A stretch of 64,000 bases of DNA, taken from assembly GCF_000337775.1 (NCBI RefSeq), contig NZ_AOLQ01000059.1:80253-144252 (forward strand). Reading direction: 5' to 3'. The notes beneath the pieces were generated by a model. It saw only the letters and a list, made by a program, of their open reading frames with translations, was not told the origin of the DNA and did no database searches. A program made the translations under genes and the position numbers. Below, one piece after another: positions 48,673 through 59,708 of the stretch (its first letter is position 1; every line of letters starts with the position of its first letter). The stretch is from Haloarcula vallismortis ATCC 29715 (GTDB lineage: Archaea > Halobacteriota > Halobacteria > Halobacteriales > Haloarculaceae).

Positions 48673-50535
48673 CTAGTCGCCCTGACACAGTCTTCTGGCG
48701 TCCTGCATCGCCTCGTTAGTCTCGCAGACGAGCGTCAGGTGGTCGCCGCTCGCGAGGCGGAAGTCGCTGTCGGGGACTCTGTCGGTTCCGTCACGGCTTA
48801 CCATCGCGACCAGACAGCCGTCCGGGAGCGTCTCGGCGACCTCTTCTATCGGCCGGTCGGTCAGTGAGTCGTTCCTGAGTTCGACCTCCAGTACGTCCCC
48901 GGTACGACCGGAGTCCGACAGCCAGTGAGCGAGAGACGGCCGCTCGACCGCGTCGTCGATGGCGTCGGCGACGGCGAAGCTCGCCGAGATAGTCTCGACA
49001 TTGAGGTCCGCGAAGGCCTCGACGTTGTCCGGCTGGTTCGCTCTGGCGACCACGGTATCGACGCCGAACCGGGTCATCGCCAGCTGTGCGACGAGCAGGT
49101 TTACGTCATCGTCCGCGGTCGCGGCGACGACGACTGATGCCCGGCCCGCCCCTGCTTCTTCGAGGACGCTCGCGTTTGTCGCGTCCCCGTGGACGACGCG
49201 GTGGCCCTCGGCGCGGGTCCGCTCGACCGTATCTTCGTCGCTGTCGATGAGAACGACTTCCTCGCCACGCGATTCGTAGCGTACTGCCAGTTCCCGGCCG
49301 ACACGGCCGCCACCGACGATGAGTGTTTGCATGGGCAGGATATCGAGTGCTTGTGCGAAGTGACGCGCCAGCCCGCCTTGAAACATGACGGTCGCGAAGA
49401 TGACGAGAAAGACAGTGCCGACGAGGACCGCCGCAGCGTCCGGATTTTCGGGTCGCAGTTCGATGGCGAACAGCGTGGCGACGCTGGCCGGGACGATACC
49501 TCGCGGCCCCATTGCGCCGACGAACATCCGCTCGCGAACCGTCAGCCGCCCGCCCAGCGTCGAGAGGAACACGCCAAGCGGGCGGACGAGCGCGACGACG
49601 GCGATGACGACGACGAGGCCGCCAAACCCGAGCGCACGCAGGTCACCGAGCGATAGCTGGGCGGCCAGCACGATGAATACGAACGAGAGGACAAACAGCG
49701 TAATCCCGCCTTTGAAGTCGGCAATCTCCTCTTCGTGGGGAATGTCAGCGTTCCCGAGCACGATTCCGGCGACGGCGGCGGCTGCAATACCGGCCTCAGA
49801 GAGCCACATGCTCCCCAGCGCGTACGCCAGCAGCGCCGCGGTCAGAACCACGACCCGGGCGTTTTGCAGGGCATTATCCGCCGAAAGGTGCCACCGCTGG
49901 AGCAGGAGTGTGATGCCACCGCCGACGGCGATACCGACGATGTGGCCGACGGCCAGCCGGGCGACGAACGCCTCGACGACGACCAGCGGTGAGGACTGGC
50001 TTGCGATGACGAACTCGAACGTCGCCACGGCGAGGATAGCGGCGGTCACGTCGTTGATGATACCCTCTGTTTCCAGTGCGGCGGCGACCCGATCTCTGAC
50101 CGGGACCACTTGCATAATCGGTGTGATGACCGTCGGTCCGGTGGCGATCAGCAGGCTCCCGACGAGGACGGCCACCGGCCACGTCGTCCCGAACACGACC
50201 TTGACGGCGACGGCAGTCCCGACGAGCGAGACGAATGCGCCGACTGTCACCAGTCCCAGTGCCTCTCTGGACGCTTCACGGACCCGCTCGACGGTGAGGT
50301 GGAACGCTCCCTCGAAGACGATGATACCGACGCTGAGGCCGACGATAGCCTGTAGGCCCGCCTGTCCGAATATCGCGGGGTCGACAAGGTCGAGCGCCTG
50401 CGGGCCGACGAGGACGCCGGCGATCAGCAGGAACGCGACGCTCGGAATCTGGAGCCAGTCGGCGACCAGTTGCGCGGCGACACCCAGGCTCACAACCAGC
50501 ACGACAGCGCCGATAAGTGATGCTGCTCCGGACAC
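48673..50535 (-). CDS. Cation/proton antiporter with C-terminal TrkA-N and TrkA-C domains
   Basis: A protein of 620 residues. About 13 membrane helices (1-400) form a CPA-type antiporter core; GIINDVTAAILAV near 158 carries the conserved acidic pair region. From about 400 a Rossmann domain follows with TLIVGGGRVGRELAV (GGGRVG) and acidic strand end VVLIDSD, then a TrkA-C domain ending RRLCQGD. It is a Kef- or NhaP-like exchanger of K+ or Na+ for H+ controlled by NAD(H) or nucleotides through the RCK part. Start at 50535. It is convergent with the small gene pair and divergent from the hydrolase-like gene. Confidence 0.93.
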   Translation of the reverse strand: MSGAASLIGAVVLVVSLGVAAQLVADWLQIPSVAFLLIAGVLVGPQALDLVDPAIFGQAGLQAIVGLSVGIIVFEGAFHLTVERVREASREALGLVTVGAFVSLVGTAVAVKVVFGTTWPVAVLVGSLLIATGPTVITPIMQVVPVRDRVAAALETEGIINDVTAAILAVATFEFVIASQSSPLVVVEAFVARLAVGHIVGIAVGGGITLLLQRWHLSADNALQNARVVVLTAALLAYALGSMWLSEAGIAAAAVAGIVLGNADIPHEEEIADFKGGITLFVLSFVFIVLAAQLSLGDLRALGFGGLVVVIAVVALVRPLGVFLSTLGGRLTVRERMFVGAMGPRGIVPASVATLFAIELRPENPDAAAVLVGTVFLVIFATVMFQGGLARHFAQALDILPMQTLIVGGGRVGRELAVRYESRGEEVVLIDSDEDTVERTRAEGHRVVHGDATNASVLEEAGAGRASVVVAATADDDVNLLVAQLAMTRFGVDTVVARANQPDNVEAFADLNVETISASFAVADAIDDAVERPSLAHWLSDSGRTGDVLEVELRNDSLTDRPIEEVAETLPDGCLVAMVSRDGTDRVPDSDFRLASGDHLTLVCETNEAMQDARRLCQGD

Positions 50536-50617
50536 GGGACGGGCGGCCCTTCGACAGCCACCGACAAAGACCTACTCACCGAAAGAGACACACTGCCGGC
50601 GCGGGAATCGACAGCCA

Positions 50618-51379
50618 ATGCCGACCACACGTAACCGCGACGTATCCCTCTACTACGAGGCTGACGGCGACGGCCCCACTGTCGTGTTTATCAACGACGT
50701 GGGGTACGGTGCGTGGCTCTGGGGCTGGCACTACGACGCCGTCGCCGGCCCGTACGAGACGGTTGTGTGGGACCTCCGCGGGACCGGCCGGTCGGACGCG
50801 CCGGCGGGACCATATGACGTAGAAACGCTGACTGCCGACCTCGAAGCCGTGCTGGCCGACCACGGCGTCGGGAGCGCCCACCTCGTCGGGGCCGGCCTCG
50901 GCGGGATGGTCGCGCTCAAGTATGCTCACCAGTACAACCGCGCCCGCTCGCTGACGCTGTACTGTACGGCGGGATCTGGCGATGCGGTCGATCGGGAGAA
51001 ACTCGATTCGCTCGCGCTGGACGCTCCATCATCGCTCGAAGGTGCGTTTTCGCCGGCATTCCGTGACCACGACCCGGACCTCATGGAGCAAATCGCAGGC
51101 TGGCGCGCCGAGGAGGACGCGACCGGCGAGGCGCGCGCGGCACAGGCCGGCGCAATGACCGGCTTCGATTCACCGCCGCTGTATGAGATTACCCAGCCTG
51201 CCGAGGTGTACTACGGCCTGAACGACCCCGTCGTCAAATCTGACGCCGCGCAATCGCTGGCCGCCGACCTCCCCCGCGGGACCGGGGAGGCCGTCGAGGG
51301 TCGCCACTGCTGTTACATCGAGTACGCGCCGGCGGTGACCGACCGACTGCTCGCGTTTCTTGACGAGCAGACCGACTGA
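50618..51379 (+). CDS. Alpha/beta-hydrolase-fold protein lacking the nucleophilic serine
   Basis: A protein of 253 residues with the complete fold. The oxyanion region is VVFINDVGYGAWLWG, then VWDLRGTGRSDAPAGPYDV, and the late His is in VEGRHCCYIEYA. The nucleophile elbow normally reads GxSxG; here HLVGAGLGGMVAL gives G91-A92-G93-L94-G95, with Gly at the serine position. Hydrolysis by the usual triad is therefore unlikely, though the Asp and His regions are kept. It could be a binding protein or use other chemistry. The ATG at 50618 (MPTTRNRDVSLYY) is the first family-like start. It is followed by hisB about 40 bp downstream. Confidence 0.86.
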   Translation: MPTTRNRDVSLYYEADGDGPTVVFINDVGYGAWLWGWHYDAVAGPYETVVWDLRGTGRSDAPAGPYDVETLTADLEAVLADHGVGSAHLVGAGLGGMVALKYAHQYNRARSLTLYCTAGSGDAVDREKLDSLALDAPSSLEGAFSPAFRDHDPDLMEQIAGWRAEEDATGEARAAQAGAMTGFDSPPLYEITQPAEVYYGLNDPVVKSDAAQSLAADLPRGTGEAVEGRHCCYIEYAPAVTDRLLAFLDEQTD

Positions 51380-51421
51380 CCGGACGCAATCCACAAATAC
51401 GCGGCCTGATACGTGCTAAGT

Positions 51422-52009
51422 ATGACTGACCGGACGGCGGCCGTCACGCGGACCACGGCCGAGACGGACATCGAGGTCACGCTCGATATCGACGGCGACG
51501 GCGACAGTACCATCGACACCGGTATCGGCTTTTTCGACCACATGCTCGACTCGTTTTCGACCCACGGGCTGTTCGACCTGACCGTGCAGTGCGACGGCGA
51601 CCTGGACATCGACGACCACCACACCGTCGAGGATGTCGCCATCACGCTCGGCGAGGCGGTCACCGAGGCGCTGGATGACAAGCGCGGCATCCGCCGGTTC
51701 GCCGACCGCAAGGTCCCGCTTGACGAAGCCGTTGCAAGCGTCGTCGTCGACATCTCCGGGCGGCCGTACTTCGAGTTCGACGGCGAGTTCTCACAGGCCG
51801 CGGTCGGCGGGATGACCAGCCATATGGCGAAGCACTTCTGTCGCTCACTGTCGATGAACGCCGGGCTGACGCTGCACTGCGGCGTCGAGGGCGAGAACGC
51901 CCACCACGAGATCGAGGCGCTGTTCAAGGGACTTGCACGGGCACTCGATGACGCGACTCGCATCGACGAGCGCCGGTCCGACGTGGCGAGTACGAAAGGC
52001 GAACTGTAG
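51422..52009 (+). CDS. hisB: Imidazoleglycerol-phosphate dehydratase
   Basis: Sixth step of histidine synthesis: dehydrates imidazole glycerol phosphate to imidazole acetol phosphate. The protein has 195 residues, as usual. The metal-binding His motifs are [14 protein letters not shown] near 39, [11 protein letters not shown] near 67, MTSHMAKHF near 137 and [12 protein letters not shown] near 164. No other his genes are next to it, which is normal in archaea. The start at 51422 ([14 protein letters not shown]) is used; an ATG three codons earlier is possible. An ACT-domain gene follows 75 bp downstream. Confidence 0.97.
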   Translation: MTDRTAAVTRTTAETDIEVTLDIDGDGDSTIDTGIGFFDHMLDSFSTHGLFDLTVQCDGDLDIDDHHTVEDVAITLGEAVTEALDDKRGIRRFADRKVPLDEAVASVVVDISGRPYFEFDGEFSQAAVGGMTSHMAKHFCRSLSMNAGLTLHCGVEGENAHHEIEALFKGLARALDDATRIDERRSDVASTKGEL

Positions 52010-52084
52010 TCGCCAGCGGTGGGAAGCCGTCGCTGTTTCGACTGCTGGCGGCACCGATTAGTGGCCCCACGTCAACCACTCCGT

Positions 52085-52588
52085 ATGTTCGACGAGATTA
52101 TGCAGAAATTCGAGGACTCCCCTGGCCAGCAGGACGTCATCCGTTTGTTGCTGGAACGAGGGTTCTCCGTCAACGCGGACGGCCGCGTCGTCTCAGGCGG
52201 CATCGAAATCCCGAACACGGGCATCGCCCGCGAGGCCGGCGTCGACCGCCGCGTGGTCAACGCCACGACGGACGCGATACTCGACGACGACGACCTCCGG
52301 CGCATCTTCCGCAACATCTCCTCCGTGCCGAGCCTGCTCGACCTCGCGCCGGTGCTCGACCTGCACGCAGTGACGGTCACTGTCCGCGCCGCCGACGAGT
52401 CCGGCATCGTCTCGACGGTCACGTCGGCTATCGCCGACCACGGCATCTCTATCCGGCAGGTCCTGAGCGAGGACCCCGAGTTCACCGACGAGCCGAAACT
52501 GTACGTCATCACCGACGAAGAACTGCCCGGCGACCTCATCAACGAGATTCGCCGCCTTGCGTTCGTCCGCACCATCGAGCTGGCGTAG
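52085..52588 (+). CDS. ACT-domain regulator of amino-acid metabolism
   Basis: A protein of 167 residues. The N-terminal half has a winged-helix or HTH-like region (QQDVIRLLLERGFSVNADGR, then TGIAREAGVDRRVV). The C-terminal half is an ACT domain with VTVRAADESGIVSTVTSAIA and GISIRQVLSEDPEFTDEPKL. ACT domains bind amino acids, so it may sense histidine or another amino acid and control genes such as hisB; this is inferred from position. A hairpin with a T-rich loop follows the stop. Confidence 0.85.
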   Translation: MFDEIMQKFEDSPGQQDVIRLLLERGFSVNADGRVVSGGIEIPNTGIAREAGVDRRVVNATTDAILDDDDLRRIFRNISSVPSLLDLAPVLDLHAVTVTVRAADESGIVSTVTSAIADHGISIRQVLSEDPEFTDEPKLYVITDEELPGDLINEIRRLAFVRTIELA

Positions 52589-52590
52589 CG

Positions 52591-52608
52591 CCGGCCGATT
52601 TTTGCCGG
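52591..52608 (+). terminator. Hairpin with T-run behind the ACT-domain gene
   Basis: CCGGC and GCCGG arms enclose CGATTTTT, starting three bases after the stop at 52588. A T-run of five with a strong stem is a credible end of the transcript. Confidence 0.4.
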
Positions 52609-52627
52609 TCCCCGCCGACGGTCCGGT

Positions 52628-52981
52628 ATGCATCCGCGAACGCTCGTCCGACTCGAAGGCGCGCTCGTCGGGGCCGGGGCGACCGGGCTCTACGCCCTGC
52701 AAGGGCGGTCCTTGCTCATCTTTCTCGCCCTGATCTTGCTCCCCGACCTCTCGATGGTGAGCTATCTCCACAGCACACGCGTTGGAGCGGCCAGCTACAA
52801 CGTGGTCCACACGTACCTCGGTCCGGGGTTGCTGGCCGTCGCAGGTATTACCGCCGCGGTAGACATCGCCGTCGGCGCAGCGCTCGTCTGGACCGCCCAC
52901 ATCGGGGCGGACCGCCTGTTCGGCTTCGGGCTGAAGTACGCCGACCGAGAGTTCGGCGACACGCACGTCCAGCGGCTCTGA
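52628..52981 (+). CDS. DUF4260 membrane protein
   Basis: A protein of 117 residues with four hydrophobic helices. The family pattern LEGALVGAGATGLYAL near the start, LLPDLSMVSYLHSTRVGAAS near 37 and the C-terminal HIGADRLFGFGLKYADREFG match DUF4260. The function is unknown. It is followed three bases later by the ferredoxin gene. Confidence 0.9.
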   Translation: MHPRTLVRLEGALVGAGATGLYALQGRSLLIFLALILLPDLSMVSYLHSTRVGAASYNVVHTYLGPGLLAVAGITAAVDIAVGAALVWTAHIGADRLFGFGLKYADREFGDTHVQRL

Positions 52982-52983
52982 CC

Positions 52984-53319
52984 ATGCCGGCAACGCTCAC
53001 TGTCGAGACGCCCGCAGGCGAAACGCACGAACTCACCGCCGAACCCGGGGCTGTCCTCCGGGATGTGCTGCTCGATGCCGGCTTCTCGCCACACGGCCGC
53101 TACGCGGAGCGGGTCAACTGCGGCGGCCGCGGCATCTGTGCCACCTGTGGCGTCCGTCTCGCCGAACCGCCCGCGCCCGACCACTGGCACGACGACCTCG
53201 CCGACCGGTTTGGCTACCCCCGACTCTCCTGTCAGCTCCGGGTCCGGGACGGAATGTCGGTCAAACTGCTTGACAAGCGGGTCTGGGGGTCGCGACAGTC
53301 CGGCGACGACACGGACTGA
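52984..53319 (+). CDS. 2Fe-2S ferredoxin
   Basis: A plant-type ferredoxin of 111 residues. Three of the cluster cysteines are in NCGGRGICATCGVRL (C-x5-C-x2-C) and the fourth in RLSCQLRVRDG. It lacks the N-terminal acidic insertion typical of the abundant haloarchaeal ferredoxin, so it is a smaller, special-purpose carrier. It follows the DUF4260 gene by two bases and precedes the IMPACT gene, so all three are probably one operon. Confidence 0.92.
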   Translation: MPATLTVETPAGETHELTAEPGAVLRDVLLDAGFSPHGRYAERVNCGGRGICATCGVRLAEPPAPDHWHDDLADRFGYPRLSCQLRVRDGMSVKLLDKRVWGSRQSGDDTD

Positions 53320-53385
53320 TTCGAGGCCATGCTCACAGACGGCGCAACGACAAACGCTATTCCGCGGCCGGGCCTACACCAGCCC

Positions 53386-53988
53386 GTGACGGACAGCTAC
53401 CTGACCGTTCCGGGCCGCGGCGAAGCGCGCTTCGAGGTGCGGGGCTCGGAGTTCATCGGCCACGTTTCGCCTGCGGCGACGGTCGACGACGCCGAGGCGT
53501 TCGCCGACGCCGTCGGCGAGGAGTACGCCGACGCGACCCACAACGTCCCCGCCTACCGTGTCCGAGCGGACCCTTTTCGGGAGTATTCCAGCGACGACGG
53601 GGAGCCGAGCGGCAGCGCCGGCGACCCCGCGCTGAACGTCCTCCAGCAACGCGAGATTGAGAACGTCGTCGCCGTCGTCACGCGCTACTACGGCGGGACG
53701 AACCTCGGCGTCGGCGGCCTCGCCAGTGCCTACTCCAGAGCGGTGAAAGAGGGCGTCGACGACGCCGGCGTCGTCGAGGAGGTGCCCCACGAGCAGTTCA
53801 CCGTAACCGTCGCCTACGACGACTCCGGGAGCGTTCGGAGCGTGCTGGAATCGGCAGGTGTCGAGTTCGAGGCTGACTACGAGGCCGAGGTGGTCTTCGA
53901 GGTCCGCGTGCCAACCGTCGACGGGAGCGACCTGCGGGACCGGATTCGGAGCGCGACCAGCGGACGAGCGGCTATCGAGATGGAGTGA
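53386..53988 (+). CDS. IMPACT/YigZ-family protein
   Basis: A protein of 200 residues from a GTG start. The UPF0029 N-terminal domain has ARFEVRGSEFIGHVSPA and the signature YYGGTNLGVGGL near 106; a DUF1949-like C-terminal domain follows (ESAGVEFEADYEAEVVFEVR). The family (YigZ, IMPACT) may act on translation regulation; the reaction is unknown. An ATG at 53329 would add 19 residues without family character, so the GTG at 53386 is preferred. It is convergent with YgfZ. Confidence 0.87.
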   Translation: MTDSYLTVPGRGEARFEVRGSEFIGHVSPAATVDDAEAFADAVGEEYADATHNVPAYRVRADPFREYSSDDGEPSGSAGDPALNVLQQREIENVVAVVTRYYGGTNLGVGGLASAYSRAVKEGVDDAGVVEEVPHEQFTVTVAYDDSGSVRSVLESAGVEFEADYEAEVVFEVRVPTVDGSDLRDRIRSATSGRAAIEME

Positions 53989-53994
53989 CCTCCG

Positions 53995-55080
53995 CTACTC
54001 GTAGGTCGGCAGCCGCGCCGACTGCGCTGACCCGCTGATAAATGGCAGGTCGACCTGCTGTGCGCTGACCGGCTCGCCGTCGACGCGGATGGTCAGTGCG
54101 GCTTCGGGGCGCTCCCAACTGAGATTCGCCAGCGCAATCGGGGCCTCACGCATCGGGCTCTGGCCCGCGCGGGTCACGTCGCCGACGTGCTCATCGCCGG
54201 CGAACACTGCGGCACCGGGTTCCGGGACGGCTTCGACGGCGAGACCCACCAGCCGCTGGGTCGGGTGGCCGCGGTTCTCGATACGGGACACGACTTCCTG
54301 ACCGACGTAACAGCCCTTTTGGAAGTCCAGCGCGTTGCGGAGGCCGAGATCGTTCGGAAGCGCGCCCTCTATTTCGCTATCGAACAGCGGTGTCCCGGCT
54401 TCCAGCGTCAGCGTCTCCCAGGTCCGGTAGCCGAAGGGGACGGCGTTGAGTCCGCGGTTGACCAGCGTGTCGAAGACGGGCTCGGCGTCATCGGCGCTAC
54501 AGACCACGTCGTAGCTCTCCTCGCCGGTGAGGTTGTCTGTCCGGATAACGGAGACGCCGGCGTCGCCGAGTTCGCCCCGCTCGAAGGTCAGCGGCGCGGG
54601 CGGGGTCCCGGTCTGGTGGAGGACGCTGGCGATTTTCTCGGTCGCCTTCGGCCCGTGGACGCCGAAGACGGCGAAGTCGTCAGTCGCCACCTCGAACTCG
54701 ACATCCTGAATGAAGGTCTTGTCCGCCCAGTCGGCGGCGAGGTCCTCGGCCTTCTGTGGCGGCGTAAACACGAGCAGGCGCTCGTCGGCGTTGTACACGT
54801 ACATGTCCGTGTCGACGCGGCCGTCAGGGTCGAGTAAGAGCGCGTAGCAGCCCGCGCCGTCCTCTTCCGGGACGTGGTTCGAGACGGCGTTGTCGACGTA
54901 GTCGACGCGGTCCTCGCCGGTGACGACGATTACGCCGTAGCCGTACTCTATCGCTCCGACGACGTTCCGAACCGCGCGGTGGGTCCGCTCCGGTCGCCCG
55001 TAGTTGTCAACGACGCGTCGACCGCCGACCTCCCTGAACGTCGCTCCGTGGGCCTCGTGAACGGACTCGAGAACAGTCAT
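53995..55080 (-). CDS. YgfZ/GcvT-family folate-binding protein
   Basis: A protein of 361 residues related to the glycine-cleavage T protein. The diagnostic YgfZ motif is KGCYVGQEVVSRIENRG near 255. Earlier segments (HEAHGATFREVGGRRVVDNY, then EDRVDYVDNAVSNHVPEEDG) align with the GcvT fold. YgfZ proteins help build or repair Fe-S clusters with folate; being next to a ferredoxin gene fits (inferred). A true T protein is less likely because of the Cys motif. The start at 55080 is the first ATG of the frame. Confidence 0.9.
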   Translation of the reverse strand: MTVLESVHEAHGATFREVGGRRVVDNYGRPERTHRAVRNVVGAIEYGYGVIVVTGEDRVDYVDNAVSNHVPEEDGAGCYALLLDPDGRVDTDMYVYNADERLLVFTPPQKAEDLAADWADKTFIQDVEFEVATDDFAVFGVHGPKATEKIASVLHQTGTPPAPLTFERGELGDAGVSVIRTDNLTGEESYDVVCSADDAEPVFDTLVNRGLNAVPFGYRTWETLTLEAGTPLFDSEIEGALPNDLGLRNALDFQKGCYVGQEVVSRIENRGHPTQRLVGLAVEAVPEPGAAVFAGDEHVGDVTRAGQSPMREAPIALANLSWERPEAALTIRVDGEPVSAQQVDLPFISGSAQSARLPTYE

Positions 55081-55118
55081 TGTACGGATGTGCGGCCCTC
55101 GCGGGGAAAAACGTCCCG

Positions 55119-56351
55119 TTAGCGCCGCCGGTGTGCGAGGGCGGTCGCTACGAGCAGTGCGGCCATCGTCAGGGCGACAGTGAAGCCCGGGCCGCTACCG
55201 TCCGTCGTTTCGGTCTCCGTCTGTTCTGGCGTCGTCGCTGCCCCGTTCGTCGTCTCCTCGCCCGGCCTGAACGCGGTCACGTTCGTCGTCGTGGTGAGAT
55301 CTCCGGCTGTCGCGGTGAAAGTGACGTTACCGGCTGCGGGAACCGTTGCCGTTACCTCGCCGTCCGCGTCAGTCTGTCCGACTTCGGTTCCGTTCCGAGA
55401 CACGGTCGCGTTCGCCACTGGTTCGTCGTACTCGTCGGTGACCGTGAACCGCACGTTCGCGTCGACGACGACCTGTCTGTTGTCCGGCGTGAGCGTAATC
55501 TCCGGAGTACGCCGGATATCTACGTCGATCGACGTTTCGTCTTCAGCCACCCTGACGCGTCTCTCGGCCGTCTCGTAGCCTTCCTTTGTCACTGTGAGGT
55601 CGTACCGGTCGTTGACCGGCACGCTGACCGACGCCGTCCCGTCGGAGAGTGTCGGCACGGTGCCGTCGAATCCGCTGTCCGATTCGACCCGAACGGTCGC
55701 GTCCCGGATCGGTCTGGAGTCGTTGAAGTGTTCATCGACGACTGTGGCTTGCAGCAGGACCGACCCCTCCCGTATTTCGACTGTCGTGGTCGTCTCGTCG
55801 CTAACCTCCACTTTCGTCAGGTTGCGGTAGAACCCCGGCTTGGTGACGATGACACTGTACTCGCCTTCCTCGACGGGCTGTGTGGTAATGGTCCCGTCGC
55901 TGCCCGCGTTCCTGTCGACTACGTAGCTCCCGTCCCGATACAGCCGGATTCGGGCGTTTTCGGCCGGCTGGCCGTCCGCCGTCACCGCGCTGACTGTGGC
56001 TGTCGCTGCCTCCGAAACCGTCATCTCGACGGATTCCGACTCGGCATCCTCGACGACGTAGGGGGTGTTTCTGACGTACTCGTCGTCATCTATCTGGAGC
56101 ATGATGTCCGCCCCCTCGGGGACATCGATAAGTGCCTGCCCGTTTGCCCGAGTCGTCTCGTTGGACGGCCCGCCCGCGCCGTCGTCCCACGTCGCCGAGA
56201 TATCGATACCGCTGAGCGGGTCACCATCCTGATCGACTACGGTAACGGTGAGTGTCACTTGCGACTGTGCGGCAGCTGTTCCCATCAGCACACCGGCCCC
56301 TACCAGCAGTGTCAGCAGTACAGTTGGTAACACAGCACGGTGGCCGAGCAT
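55119..56351 (-). CDS. Secreted PGF-CTERM surface protein with carboxypeptidase-regulatory-like repeats
   Basis: A protein of 410 residues. An N-terminal signal peptide (LLTLLVGAGVLMGTAAAQ) is followed by three to four repeated beta-sandwich units of the CarboxypepD_reg type (for example VTVVDQDGDPLSGIDISATW, GEYSVIVTKPGFYRNLTKVE). A Thr/Glu-rich linker follows, and the C-terminus has PGFTVALTMAALLVATALA before HRRR, a PGF-CTERM sorting signal for archaeosortase A. It is probably attached to the cell surface and lipid-modified. No enzyme domain is present; binding or adhesion is possible. Confidence 0.9.
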   Translation of the reverse strand: MLGHRAVLPTVLLTLLVGAGVLMGTAAAQSQVTLTVTVVDQDGDPLSGIDISATWDDGAGGPSNETTRANGQALIDVPEGADIMLQIDDDEYVRNTPYVVEDAESESVEMTVSEAATATVSAVTADGQPAENARIRLYRDGSYVVDRNAGSDGTITTQPVEEGEYSVIVTKPGFYRNLTKVEVSDETTTTVEIREGSVLLQATVVDEHFNDSRPIRDATVRVESDSGFDGTVPTLSDGTASVSVPVNDRYDLTVTKEGYETAERRVRVAEDETSIDVDIRRTPEITLTPDNRQVVVDANVRFTVTDEYDEPVANATVSRNGTEVGQTDADGEVTATVPAAGNVTFTATAGDLTTTTNVTAFRPGEETTNGAATTPEQTETETTDGSGPGFTVALTMAALLVATALAHRRR

Positions 56352-56402
56352 ACCTGATTATTAAAAGAGTGGACGTAAATCAGTACTGCCGGTAGGAACT
56401 CC

Positions 56403-57347
56403 CTACGGCCGCCTAGACTGCTGTGAACCGACGACCCGCTCAACTTCAGACGGCTCGAGTGGCGTCAACGGCCCGGCCATTGTTCGAGAGAGTGCTGCCG
56501 CCGCGACGCCGTGGAGCAGCGCTTCGTCCGTGTCAGCACCGGCGGCCAGTTGCTGGAGCGTCGCGCCGATGAACGCCTCGTGTTGTCCCGATTCGTCGAC
56601 TGCGGTCGTTTCGATGGCATCCTGCTCGTGAATGACGCCGTCGTGGTAGGCTACCGCACCGTACTCGCTCCGTGTGAGAATCACGCGGGTGAGATCGTAC
56701 TCTGTTGCGAGCGTGTGCACGACTTCTCGCGGGCTCCCCGTTGTGTCAAACACCGCTGAGACCTGCTCTTCGGCGGCAAAGAGGGTGTCGACAGCCGGAA
56801 GCAGGCCATCGAGAGCGGCCCGCGCGTCGTCGGCGTCCCACAGCCCAGGGTGGAAATCGAGATCGAATGCTCGCATCCCTGCGGCCGCTCTGAGCAACGC
56901 CCCCGTCGTGTCGGCGGCTGTGTCAGACAGTGAGAGGGTTGCGCCCGAGGTGAACACTACGTCTGCGTTCTGTATCTCCCCCATCGGCAACTCACCGGGC
57001 GTCAGCGTCGCCATCGCGGTGTCGCCACGGTCCTGTAGCAGCCGCTCGGTACGGGGCGGGTCGGCGTCCTCGTGGAAGGTGAGCCCCTGCCGTCCGACGT
57101 CTGGCTCTGCCCAGACAATGTCTGTCTCCAGCCCGAACTCGTGGAGTTCCGCGACGACGCGCCGCCCGAGTGGCGTGTCCGGGACCTTCGACAACCACCG
57201 TGCGTCAGCCCCGAGTCGGCCGGCCGTCGCCGCAACCCCGCTCGCTGTCCCGTCGACGCGAATCGACGCCTCGCGGGCCGTTTCGAACCGCTGTCCGTCT
57301 GGGGGTGCAAATCTGAGAGCGGTCTCGCCGAACGTTACAAGTGACAT
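56403..57347 (-). CDS. Divergent PfkB-family sugar kinase-like protein
   Basis: A protein of 314 residues with the ribokinase fold throughout. It begins VTFGETALRFAPPDGQRFE. The substrate-site motif normally read as GGNAAN is DGTASGVAATAGRLG, lacking the Asn. The catalytic motif near 251 reads DESGQHEAFIG where the family has DTTGAGDAF, so the anion hole GAG is GQH and the catalytic Asp is Glu257. Related kinases phosphorylate 2-keto-3-deoxygluconate or fructose. Activity here is doubtful or altered. It is upstream of the PGF-CTERM gene on the same strand. Confidence 0.85.
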   Translation of the reverse strand: MSLVTFGETALRFAPPDGQRFETAREASIRVDGTASGVAATAGRLGADARWLSKVPDTPLGRRVVAELHEFGLETDIVWAEPDVGRQGLTFHEDADPPRTERLLQDRGDTAMATLTPGELPMGEIQNADVVFTSGATLSLSDTAADTTGALLRAAAGMRAFDLDFHPGLWDADDARAALDGLLPAVDTLFAAEEQVSAVFDTTGSPREVVHTLATEYDLTRVILTRSEYGAVAYHDGVIHEQDAIETTAVDESGQHEAFIGATLQQLAAGADTDEALLHGVAAAALSRTMAGPLTPLEPSEVERVVGSQQSRRP

Positions 57348-57419
57348 ACCGCGTGCATCGGGAGACGTAGGTTTAGTTTAATCGGCTGTATCGACTGCTG
57401 TGTCGAGGACAGACCCTCG

Positions 57420-59573
<2,154 letters not shown>

Positions 59574-59708
59574 TCGTGCCTCCCCATGTGATTGCTACCG
59601 GCTAACGGGCGAAGCGACTTGATACTGTCTGCCCTCAAGCGGGTGTATCAGTCTCATCATGGAAATAGTTAACACAGAACAGTCCTGACCCTCGCATGGT
59701 GACGACCC

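Noticed and set aside
49385..50617. N-terminal extension of the hydrolase-like gene giving a 664-residue protein
   Set aside because: The extension runs opposite the antiporter gene and has Ser/Thr/Arg-rich shadow composition; the fold begins at 50618.
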